A stretch of 6,648 nucleotides of DNA from Thermoplasmata archaeon (GCA_021850745.1 JAJZKX010000105.1:1-6648); one strand, 5' to 3'. Counted from the first letter of the stretch, positions 1 to 5,656 are shown. Translations and numbers: made by a program. Notes: a model not told the origin generated them from the sequence alone.

Positions 1-510
1 TCCGGTCTCCTGTACGTTCAGATCAAGATAATTAAGGGGCTCGTCCATTATGAGCACCTCGGGATTGTGTACAAACACCATTGCCAGTGCCAGTCTCTGG
101 GTGTTTCCCCTGGAAAGAGTATAGGCCTTGGAGAGCCGTAAATGGGAAAGATCAAAGAGATCAATCATCTTCTCCGTGGATGATACAACGTCATCAACTC
201 CCCTGAGCAGTGCTGAGTACTGGATATTTTCCTGCACGGATAGAAGCCTGTAGGGCGAGGCATCCTCAGGGAGGTATCCAAACCGCCTCTTTATCTCCCT
301 CTTCTCCGGGTTCTCCCCCAGAATACGAACTTCTCCCGACCTTGGCCTGAGAAGTCCGGTTGATAGCTTAAGTGTTGTTGATTTTCCCGCCCCGTTTGAG
401 CCGATTATGGAGATCTTATCCCCCTTTTCCAGACTGAAAGATACGTCCTGGAGGACATCAGCATCGCCGTAGGAAAAGGATACGTTCTGGAATTCCACTA
501 CCGGGGTCAT
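1..510 (-). CDS. ABC transporter ATP-binding protein (3' end outside window)
   Basis: This is the ATPase subunit of an ABC transporter, which would hydrolyse ATP on the cytoplasmic face of a membrane permease. Only residues 1-170 are visible, read directly from the minus strand with no stop. Seen in order: Walker A GSNGAGKST (37-45); a Q-loop region GYLPED (78-83) with Glu where Gln is usual; signature LSRGN (132-136), a variant of LSGGQ; Walker B VLIMDEP (152-158); and a D-loop NYLD (160-163). The H-loop and C-terminal part lie beyond position 1. The Glu-type Q-loop is familiar from ATPases of ABC-2-type exporters (CcmA/NatA-like), so that subclass is likely, but no permease is in view and the substrate is unknown. 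The ATG at 508-510 gives the correct N-terminus for the fold and has a TATA-like box about 27 nt upstream. The gene follows the encapsulin stop by 53 nt on the same strand, so read-through from it is possible. Confidence 0.93.
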   Translation of the reverse strand, partial: MTPVVEFQNVSFSYGDADVLQDVSFSLEKGDKISIIGSNGAGKSTTLKLSTGLLRPRSGEVRILGENPEKREIKRRFGYLPEDASPYRLLSVQENIQYSALLRGVDDVVSSTEKMIDLFDLSHLRLSKAYTLSRGNTQRLALAMVFVHNPEVLIMDEPLNYLDLNVQETG

Positions 511-531
511 TGATATAGAACGGTCTCACAG

Positions 532-543
532 AATAAAAATATT
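532..543 (-). promoter_or_regulatory. TATA-like box for the ABC ATPase gene
   Basis: The minus strand reads AATATTTTTATT here, centred about 27 nt before the ATG at 510. That is the usual TATA-to-start-site distance in archaea, so a leaderless transcript beginning at or near the ATG is inferred. The box lies in the 53-nt gap after the encapsulin gene, suggesting the ATPase can be transcribed independently. A T-run on the same strand (559-563), just past the encapsulin stop, could serve as a weak archaeal terminator. Confidence 0.45.
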
Positions 544-563
544 GTTCTCAGGTCGGGGAAAAA

Positions 564-1580
564 TCATGCCCTGGATTTTGATTCAACGAATATGGATGAG
601 CCCCTGTCATATAGAATCGGAGCAACTTTAGCCGATATGCCGAAGTTGATGTTCTGGAGATCCTCTGAAACCTTCCTGACCTCCACGTCCTGCCTGACCA
701 GGATTTTCATGCTTTCCCTGGAATATACCACCATGGAATTTTCAGGGAGATACGGCAGCATCTTCACGTCGGAAGTTATTGTTGCCACCAGATCCATTTC
801 TATCTGCCCCGTTCCGCTGACCTCTCTCTGCAGGAGCCTGAATCCGCTTGGATCTATTAGAACACCTATTCCACTGCTGTAGCCGTTTTCAGAAAGTTTT
901 CGGTAAGCATCCGTGACTCCCAGGGAGATGCTGCCGGACTTTGACCAGTCCAGTCCCGGCATACGTGTGCTCCTCTTAACAAGGGAAAGCTCATGTTCAG
1001 CAACAACCGATTTCAGCAGCATTGCCCTGAATGAATGCACGGCCCGGTTCCTTTCCATTTCAAGCAGGCTGTCGCTGGAGCCTTTTTTAACCGAGAAACC
1101 ATGAGAAATGTAGGATAGTGTGAAGAGTTTCTCCGGATCATCTACCACGGCAATGCCGTCCTGCTCCCATGGAACAGTGGCAAATGGAAGTCCCAGCAGA
1201 TCTTCCACATGCATATCCTGTTTCATTGATTCCTTCTTGTCCTCCCTGTGAGCTTCATGATGCTCCTCGCCCTCCAGCCCAAGTTCAGCACTTTCTCCCA
1301 GTAAGGTTGAGGCCTCAGCCCAGCCTTCCCTTATCTTCCTGAAATCTTCAGGCGCATACTGGTAAAGAAGACGCATGAATTCGCCGAAATGCGTGACCTC
1401 CTCCTTTGCTATGTCCTCGTGTACCTTCTTGAATGGCCCGTCTGGCATGATCCTGGACTGCTGAAGATAGAAATTTATTGCATCCAGCTCTGCCACAAGT
1501 GCCAGCCTTATGGACCTTACGGTTTCCTCATCATCCAGCTTTTCTTTTCTTACCAGTTCTGACGGATCCTTTGAAAACAT
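564..1580 (-). CDS. Encapsulin shell protein fused to N-terminal ferritin-like domain
   Basis: This protein should self-assemble into an iron-storing nanocompartment. The ferritin-like domain oxidises Fe(II) inside, and the HK97-fold domain builds the shell. Residues 1-95 are the encapsulated-ferritin domain: AELDAIN (30-36), Y38 and EEVTHFGE (60-67) supply E31, E61 and H64, matching with an offset of one the ferroxidase residues E32, E62 and H65 known from Rhodospirillum rubrum EncFtn. Residues 96-127 are a charged linker with five His. About 128-338 is the shell domain, with LFTLS (152-156) opening the P-domain, a long helix near 170-203, and an A-domain-like end containing GVLIDP (239-244) and VRQDVEV (295-301). 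Order and total length (338 aa) match the 345-aa Pyrococcus furiosus fusion as I remember it. The ATG at 1578-1580 has a TATA box about 23 nt upstream, implying a near-leaderless mRNA. The shell part is divergent, so this is assigned from fusion order and motifs rather than close identity. Confidence 0.88.
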   Translation of the reverse strand: MFSKDPSELVRKEKLDDEETVRSIRLALVAELDAINFYLQQSRIMPDGPFKKVHEDIAKEEVTHFGEFMRLLYQYAPEDFRKIREGWAEASTLLGESAELGLEGEEHHEAHREDKKESMKQDMHVEDLLGLPFATVPWEQDGIAVVDDPEKLFTLSYISHGFSVKKGSSDSLLEMERNRAVHSFRAMLLKSVVAEHELSLVKRSTRMPGLDWSKSGSISLGVTDAYRKLSENGYSSGIGVLIDPSGFRLLQREVSGTGQIEMDLVATITSDVKMLPYLPENSMVVYSRESMKILVRQDVEVRKVSEDLQNINFGISAKVAPILYDRGSSIFVESKSRA

Positions 1581-1584
1581 GATT

Positions 1585-1594
1585 TAACATGTTA
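1585..1594. promoter_or_regulatory. 10-bp palindrome at encapsulin start (operator candidate)
   Basis: TAACATGTTA is a perfect palindrome lying between the TATA box (1599-1607) and the ATG (1578-1580), where the transcription start and early transcript should be. A repressor bound here would block initiation. An iron-responsive DtxR/IdeR-type regulator would suit an iron-storage gene, but the sequence does not match the DtxR consensus I know, so the regulator is unknown. Confidence 0.3.
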
Positions 1595-1598
1595 TTTT

Positions 1599-1607
1599 AT
1601 TATATAA
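1599..1607 (-). promoter_or_regulatory. TATA box for the encapsulin-ferritin gene
   Basis: The minus strand reads TTATATAAT here, continuing into an A/T-rich run down to 1593. Its centre is about 23 nt before the ATG at 1580, so transcription would start close to the initiation codon. No Shine-Dalgarno sequence precedes that ATG, which fits leaderless translation. Confidence 0.55.
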
Positions 1608-1854
1608 CTATTGATATTTCATTCTCCAATATACAGCGCTGCCCTCAAAGATACAGAACAGAAATATGGGATGATGGTGATTTCCTCAATATATGTATCC
1701 TGGGACTGAAGTCAACAAAATTAACTCTAAGTGATTGCGAACCCTCGTTTCCAGGCAGAAGAGCATGAAGCCTGTGTGGCATATTGTTGCCTTTCCCCCA
1801 TGGAGATTCTGGAATTTCGCACGAATCGTTATACATGCGGAACAAGCTGCAATG

Positions 1855-1871
1855 AAGATTTCCCGAATCTT
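1855..1871. other. Small hairpin downstream of the TPR-membrane gene
   Basis: AAGATT and AATCTT form a perfect 6-bp stem around a 5-nt loop, starting about 32 nt past the stop codon of the TPR-membrane gene on the minus strand. No T-run follows, so it is not a classic terminator. It may stabilise the mRNA end or be chance. Confidence 0.2.
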
Positions 1872-1902
1872 ATGAAGGCTTTAACCGTATACCTGAAACA
1901 AA

Positions 1903-2670
1903 TTACTGCGTCTGCCTGTTTGAAAGTGCTGTTCTGAGCTCAGCGGCCGACTTCATGATACGCTCCCTTTCCTGATCATTTTCACACAGTGGATCATTTA
2001 GAAAAGCCTCAGCCTGGCTCAGATGGTTGGCGGATGAAGCATAATCCGATCTGTTGTAATAGATCACTGCCAGCTCAAGCTCGGCCTTCGCTCCGTCAAG
2101 GATCCTTTCCGGATTGGGGTAATCCCTGTCTTCCTTCACCTTTGCCTCAAGCCTTGCTATATCCTCTTCGTTTCCTCCTGCCTGAGGCTGCCCCACTGCA
2201 CTCCTCACTTTCCGGTTGTAATTTGATCTGACCAGGGAATTTATTGCCATGCTGACCACAAATATGCCCAGGATGCCAAAGAAATAGTCATTTGAGGGAA
2301 AATTCGGGACATAAACGGAGGCCAAATACAGTCCAAGGTAGCCAACAGCCAGGACAATGAGTGACAGATACCTGTATATGGGCGGCATCGGTTTTACGTT
2401 TGCGAGGCCAGGGTTGCTCTTGTAGAATTTAATGTAACGCAGCATTGAGTCTGTTTCCCTTGTTCTGGGGCACATTGGATCCTCAAGAACCTTCTGAGCA
2501 TCATCCATCATCTCCTGGGCCTTTGGACTATTGCCTGTCTGATTGTAAAGCTGGACAAGCTGCAGCTCCAGCTTGGCTATTGATGCGCATTTCGAGCCAT
2601 CCGAAGATGTCATTTTGGTATTCTCAAGCCTGTACTCAAGCTGCTGAATTTTCTGTTCTAATCCCGCCAA
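1903..2670 (-). CDS. Membrane protein with duplicated TPR-like modules flanking a two-helix hairpin
   Basis: I do not recognise a named family. The 255-residue protein has two hydrophobic segments (about 101-121 and 129-147) joined by a short loop. R148, R153, K154 and R156 after the second, and K93 and R100 before the first, suggest that both ends are cytoplasmic. The soluble ends are copies of one another: residues 32-72 align without gaps to 194-234, sharing AK-EL-L, a Tyr (42/204), an Ala (58/220) and a DP-x-C signature (64-67 DPMC, 226-229 DPLC). Each copy looks like paired TPR-type helices with a heptad-like leading helix, suggesting protein-protein contacts at the membrane. The start is TTG at 2670, as no ATG or GTG lies between it and the upstream in-frame TGA. 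A GAGG Shine-Dalgarno sits 9 nt before it. The stop is 322 nt from the encapsulin gene and its start is 115 nt after the MFS gene on the same strand. Its function is unknown. Confidence 0.8.
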   Translation of the reverse strand: MAGLEQKIQQLEYRLENTKMTSSDGSKCASIAKLELQLVQLYNQTGNSPKAQEMMDDAQKVLEDPMCPRTRETDSMLRYIKFYKSNPGLANVKPMPPIYRYLSLIVLAVGYLGLYLASVYVPNFPSNDYFFGILGIFVVSMAINSLVRSNYNRKVRSAVGQPQAGGNEEDIARLEAKVKEDRDYPNPERILDGAKAELELAVIYYNRSDYASSANHLSQAEAFLNDPLCENDQERERIMKSAAELRTALSNRQTQ

Positions 2671-2679
2671 ACTGATTTG

Positions 2680-2683
2680 CCTC
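2680..2683 (-). promoter_or_regulatory. Ribosome binding site (GAGG) supporting the TTG start
   Basis: GAGG on the minus strand lies 9 nt before the TTG at 2668-2670. It supports TTG rather than the internal ATG at residue 20, which would cut into the first helical module. Confidence 0.5.
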
Positions 2684-2694
2684 GCTTTCTTTTT

Positions 2695-2710
2695 CCACGA
2701 CAGCGCGTGG
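2695..2710. promoter_or_regulatory. Inverted repeat upstream of the TPR-membrane gene
   Basis: CCACG and CGTGG enclose 6 nt. The element sits between the probable TATA box (2716-2724) and the inferred transcription start near 2694, so it could be an operator. It is not followed by a T-run on the minus strand, so it is unlikely to be the terminator of the MFS gene upstream. Confidence 0.25.
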
Positions 2711-2715
2711 ACATG

Positions 2716-2724
2716 GGTATATGT
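2716..2724 (-). promoter_or_regulatory. TATA-like box for the TPR-membrane gene
   Basis: The minus strand reads GACATATAC, centred about 50 nt before the TTG start. This places the transcription start near 2694 and leaves a leader of about 24 nt holding the GAGG ribosome site. The box suggests transcription separate from the MFS gene that ends at 2786. Confidence 0.35.
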
Positions 2725-2785
2725 CTTTCCTCATTGAAATATCTTGTCAAGCTTCCTGCAGTTGCCAGCATATGCCACATGCCCT

Positions 2786-4105
2786 TCAATTGATGGGTTT
2801 TCCTCGGGTCTCCGGAGCAAGTATCAAGGTAACAGAAAGGCCTATGAATTCAAATACTGCAAAGAAGATAAGCCCGTACGTGAGGCTGAGATCGCTGAGG
2901 AACAATGGAAATGCGAACACGCCAAGAATGGCCCCAATCCGCGATGCTGCAGTAGATATCCCCATAGCAGTTGCCCTCAGCCTTGTGGGGAATATCTCAA
3001 CGGGATAGAGGTAAGTTATGTTTGTGGGCCCTATATTATGGAAGAAATGCATCAGTGCAAAGGCCATGAAAACATAAGCAAATGGGAGCGCCGATCTCAA
3101 GGATATGAAGGCAAAGACCAGAAGTGATACTCCTGCAAGTGCGAATCCAAGGCTTTCCAGCCTCTTTCTTCCGAATCTGTCTATGGAATAGAGGCAGAGG
3201 AGAGTGCCCACTATGACCGGTATCTCTTCAAGCATTGTTGCCAGGATTGTGCTTGTATATGTGCCTCCTGCCGACACGAAGAGTGAAGGAGTGTAGTTCC
3301 AGACACCATAGCTTGAGACATCATATGCAAGCCATGCAACTGATGTGAACATGATCAGGGGGAGATACCTGCGAAGTTCACCAAATGACGTCTTACCCTC
3401 CTGTATCTCCGGAACCGATGCTCTGCCATATCCGGCTTCACGTGCCATCCCGCTAACAACCGCCTCCGCTGAAACAGCATTGCCGCTTTTCACAAGCCAG
3501 TAAGGACTCTCAGGCATGGAACGGCGCATGAAAACAACCATCAGCGGAATCACAGCAGCTGTGATATACATGAGCCTCCACGCCATATGGCCTGAAAAAA
3601 TGACTATTGGTATGGATACGGCGTAGAAAGCAAGGGATCCAAGGGTCCATGAGAATATGTTGAATACCAGGTATTTTCCCCTGCTCTTTCTTGGGGAGAA
3701 TTCTGCCTGGATGGATGAGCTGATGGGATAGTCCGCACCTATGCCAACGCCGGCAAGGAGCTGGAAGATGAAGAAAGCAGTGAGATTCCCTGAAAAGCCA
3801 GTCAGCACAAGGAAGAGGGAAGTGAGAAGCAGGTCATATGTGTATATCCTCTTCCTCCCCAGAGAATCTGATATGCGGCCAAAGACTATTGAGCCTGCAA
3901 ACATTCCCATGTAGATCGATGATGCAGCAAAGGACACGAATATGGCCCTGTCAAGAAAACTGCTGCTCAGGAAAAGATAAGCACTGGAGAATATTGAAAG
4001 GGCATAACCATCCATGAATACGCCCATGGACGAGAGTATGGTGATCTCCTCAAGTTTTCTTGTTCTCCCTATCTGATCGAAAGCAACTGTTTCCAATGCA
4101 CACAA
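2786..4105 (-). CDS. Major facilitator superfamily transporter, phosphate:H+ symporter-like
   Basis: This is a 439-residue, 12-helix secondary transporter of the plasma membrane. MFS motif A appears twice, as GRISDSLGRKR (76-86) and DRFGRKR (309-315), in the loops after helices 2 and 8. MPESPYWL (197-204) and APETRGK near the C-terminus are typical of the sugar-porter/phosphate-symporter branch. Buried acids at D32 (FMDGYAL), D125 (GIGADYP) and D262 (YDVSSYG), plus GPTN (359-362) followed by YPVEIFPTRLRAT, resemble the PHS phosphate:proton family more than sugar porters. Substrate identity stays uncertain; organic acids or sugars are possible. The start is awkward: TTG at 4105 lies 6 nt after an in-frame TAA, a second TTG is at codon 4 (4096), and the first ATG is codon 27, inside helix 1. 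No Shine-Dalgarno is visible. The gene is divergent from the NicO-like transporter across a 77-nt gap. Confidence 0.9.
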   Translation of the reverse strand: MCALETVAFDQIGRTRKLEEITILSSMGVFMDGYALSIFSSAYLFLSSSFLDRAIFVSFAASSIYMGMFAGSIVFGRISDSLGRKRIYTYDLLLTSLFLVLTGFSGNLTAFFIFQLLAGVGIGADYPISSSIQAEFSPRKSRGKYLVFNIFSWTLGSLAFYAVSIPIVIFSGHMAWRLMYITAAVIPLMVVFMRRSMPESPYWLVKSGNAVSAEAVVSGMAREAGYGRASVPEIQEGKTSFGELRRYLPLIMFTSVAWLAYDVSSYGVWNYTPSLFVSAGGTYTSTILATMLEEIPVIVGTLLCLYSIDRFGRKRLESLGFALAGVSLLVFAFISLRSALPFAYVFMAFALMHFFHNIGPTNITYLYPVEIFPTRLRATAMGISTAASRIGAILGVFAFPLFLSDLSLTYGLIFFAVFEFIGLSVTLILAPETRGKPIN

Positions 4106-4153
4106 ATCGATTTACGGTATTTGCAGTTTGCTATGGGCACTGTAAACCGTCAA

Positions 4154-4164
4154 CTATTTAATAG
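4154..4164. promoter_or_regulatory. Near-symmetric TATA box between divergent transporter genes
   Basis: CTATTTAATAG reads CTATTAAATAG on the other strand, so both directions offer a good archaeal TATA box. It is centred about 24 nt before the plus-strand ATG at 4183, giving a leaderless transcript. It is about 54 nt before the minus-strand TTG at 4105, giving a leader of roughly 28 nt. No separate strong box for the MFS gene was found. Confidence 0.45.
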
Positions 4165-4182
4165 CTAAGTTATGCTGTTGCA

Positions 4183-4788
4183 ATGTCCATCTTTGCCGCC
4201 ATACTTGCCCTTGCTGTCATCCTGGCGGGACTTCACATGCTTGCCCCGGATCACTGGATCCCACTGACAGTGGTTTCTTCAAGGCTCAGCTTTTCTCACA
4301 GGAGGACATATGCAACGGCTGCCTTTCTTGGAATACTTCATGCTGGAACTTCAGCAACACTTGCCCTCATCGCTCTCTTCATAGGCACCGTTGTTGCAGG
4401 GAGGTATGAGAACTACCTGAACTACGGGGCAATTCTTCTACTTGTTGCCGTTGGGCTTTATTTCATTGTCACTGGATACTCTGAGCGCTATGCAGGGGAT
4501 GAGATCTCGGGGGCTTCCGTCAGTACAGTGCTGAGCATAAGCATATTTCCCGACCTGGCTCTCATGCCAATAGTCCTTGCTGGGTCATCGCTCTCTCCTG
4601 TAGACATGGGCACTGTCATCATTGCATTCGCACTGGCAAGCGCACTGTCCCTGACACTTGTGGTATACGGTGCAATCAGGGGTTTTGCCAGGGGGCTCGA
4701 AAAAATACCCCCGAGGTACATCGATTACATCATGGGAGCCATACTTCTGGCAACAGCCGCATTTGTGGCACTGGCTGACTTCCTGTGA
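4183..4788 (+). CDS. NicO/UreH-like six-helix membrane transporter, probably heavy metal
   Basis: This 201-residue protein is almost wholly hydrophobic, with six predicted membrane helices (about 3-20, 46-70, 80-99, 113-132, 141-165 and 180-200). The end of helix 1 carries HMLAPDH (18-24), and helix 2 carries a His (LGILHAGTS, H53). This arrangement of H-x4-D-H in the first helix and a His in the second resembles the NicO/RcnA, NiCoT and UreH-like families, where such residues bind Ni, Co or related ions. The His-rich cytoplasmic loop of RcnA is absent, so metal and direction (uptake or export) are unclear. A more distant LysE/DsbD-type exporter is the main alternative. The ATG at 4183 has a well-placed TATA box and no ribosome site, consistent with a leaderless mRNA. 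It diverges from the MFS gene and converges on mqnD, with 24 nt between the stop codons. Confidence 0.72.
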   Translation: MSIFAAILALAVILAGLHMLAPDHWIPLTVVSSRLSFSHRRTYATAAFLGILHAGTSATLALIALFIGTVVAGRYENYLNYGAILLLVAVGLYFIVTGYSERYAGDEISGASVSTVLSISIFPDLALMPIVLAGSSLSPVDMGTVIIAFALASALSLTLVVYGAIRGFARGLEKIPPRYIDYIMGAILLATAAFVALADFL

Positions 4789-4806
4789 TGGTGGGAGTCG
4801 CCTGAA

Positions 4807-4826
4807 TGGAGATCAGATGATCTCCA
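4807..4826. terminator. 9-bp inverted repeat at convergent gene ends
   Basis: TGGAGATCA and TGATCTCCA are perfect inverted copies separated by 2 nt. The element starts about 19 nt past the transporter stop and covers the mqnD stop codon (4813-4815) and its last codons. Its position suggests a bidirectional 3'-end hairpin, but no T-run follows on either strand, so intrinsic termination is not certain. Confidence 0.35.
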
Positions 4827-5628
4827 CCTCGAATGGCTCAAGAAATCCCATGCTGAATGCCCTGCTGAAAAAGAGATCAAGGGCCTTCCTGCCCTGTTCC
4901 CCAAAATCAACGGAAAGTGGGTTAACGTACATCTTGATGAATTTTCTCTCAAGCTCCATATCAGGATACCTGGCGTATTTCAGGGAATAGCGCACTGCAT
5001 CGTCTTCATGCTGAAATCCATACTTGATTGACGCGTCGAAGTCTGCCATGTATTTTTTTGCGTCTTCCATGGAAACGGCCTTCCTTATTGCGTTGAATCC
5101 CAGAGGGACTGGAAGACTGCCTGCATATTTTTTCCACTGCTGGTAAATGTCCATCACCTCCACGAGGCCTTTCTCCCTGAAGGTGAGCTGCTCGTCGTGA
5201 ATTAGAACACCTGCATCAGCCTGTCCCGACAGGACCGCTTCAGGTATAAGGTCAAACCTCATCTGCCTGAACTCCCTGGGTTCCGGCGCAAACATCCGGT
5301 AGAGCAGGAAAGATGAGGTGTATTCACCGGGGACTGCCACAACAGCTCTTGATAGATCAACATCCTTCCTGGCAATGACTTTCGGGCCGTATGTCAGGCC
5401 AAAGCTGGCCCCAGATGAAGTCAGCCTGTACCTGTCATGGAAGTGGGCATAACCTCCGGCGGAAATTGCAGTGACATCGTAAAGTTCCTTTGGGGCCTCC
5501 ACATTCAGGGTCTCTATATCTTTAACAGTCTGCTGGTAATCGAATGCACATGGTATCTTCTTTTCGAACATTCCGTAGAACATGAATGAATCATCAGGGT
5601 CAGGCGTGTGCGCAATTCTGAATTTCAT
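4813..5628 (-). CDS. mqnD: MqnD-like 1,4-dihydroxy-6-naphthoate synthase
   Basis: MqnD converts cyclic de-hypoxanthine futalosine to 1,4-dihydroxy-6-naphthoate in the futalosine route to menaquinone, here presumably for a menaquinone-type quinone of the respiratory chain. The 271-residue length is typical. Seen in order: TPDPDDSFMFYG (8-19), corresponding to the SPCPNDTF-like opening; SSGASFG and YGPKVIARK (80-88); PGEYTSSFLL (100-109); DAGVLIHDEQLTF (138-150); and LPVPLGFNAIRK. H144 fits the conserved catalytic His (H145 in the Thermus enzyme). The fold is a two-lobed periplasmic-binding-protein type without a signal peptide, so it should be cytoplasmic. The ATG at 5628 begins the first strand (MKFRIAHTPD). 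MqnA, chorismate dehydratase, is the related alternative, but the IHDEQLTF and PLGF motifs favour MqnD. Other pathway genes are not in the window. Confidence 0.87.
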   Translation of the reverse strand: MKFRIAHTPDPDDSFMFYGMFEKKIPCAFDYQQTVKDIETLNVEAPKELYDVTAISAGGYAHFHDRYRLTSSGASFGLTYGPKVIARKDVDLSRAVVAVPGEYTSSFLLYRMFAPEPREFRQMRFDLIPEAVLSGQADAGVLIHDEQLTFREKGLVEVMDIYQQWKKYAGSLPVPLGFNAIRKAVSMEDAKKYMADFDASIKYGFQHEDDAVRYSLKYARYPDMELERKFIKMYVNPLSVDFGEQGRKALDLFFSRAFSMGFLEPFEVEII

Positions 5629-5645
5629 GAATGGTAATCGCCCGA

Positions 5646-5656
5646 TGTAACATAGC
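5646..5656 (-). promoter_or_regulatory. Weak TATA-like box for mqnD
   Basis: The minus strand reads GCTATGTTACA after a short A-run, centred about 23 nt before the mqnD ATG. Position fits a leaderless promoter, but the sequence is a poor TATA box. The 175-nt gap to the divergent carbamate kinase gene holds no other gene. Confidence 0.25.

Larger units (their letters stand above)
1581..1902. other. 322-nt gap without a convincing gene
   Basis: This stretch separates the start of the encapsulin gene from the end of the TPR-membrane gene. It holds the encapsulin TATA box and palindrome at its left end, a second TATA-like run (AATATATG, 1688-1695) and a small hairpin at 1855-1871. Two short open frames cross it, one on each strand. 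They lack clear initiation signals, start with GTG or TTG, and the plus-strand one uses CGN Arg codons unlike the AGG/AGA of its neighbours. I see no tRNA or repeat array. A small RNA or long 5' leader cannot be excluded. Confidence 0.5.

Noticed and set aside
592..1104. Plus-strand frames opposite the encapsulin gene
   Set aside because: They mirror a well-supported coding region and carry no domain motif; antisense shadows.
1645..1845. Minus-strand 66-codon frame in the gap
   Set aside because: It starts with TTG, lacks promoter and ribosome signals, and has no recognisable domain or membrane pattern.
1731..1937. Plus-strand 68-codon Cys-rich frame with a TATA-like run about 40 nt upstream
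   Set aside because: It starts with GTG without a ribosome site, uses CGT/CGC for Arg where neighbours use AGG/AGA, and runs 35 nt into the TPR-membrane gene. Probably not coding.
2744..3127. 127-codon plus-strand frame over the MFS gene end
   Set aside because: It is rich in Cys and charged residues without a motif and lies opposite clear MFS helices; antisense shadow.
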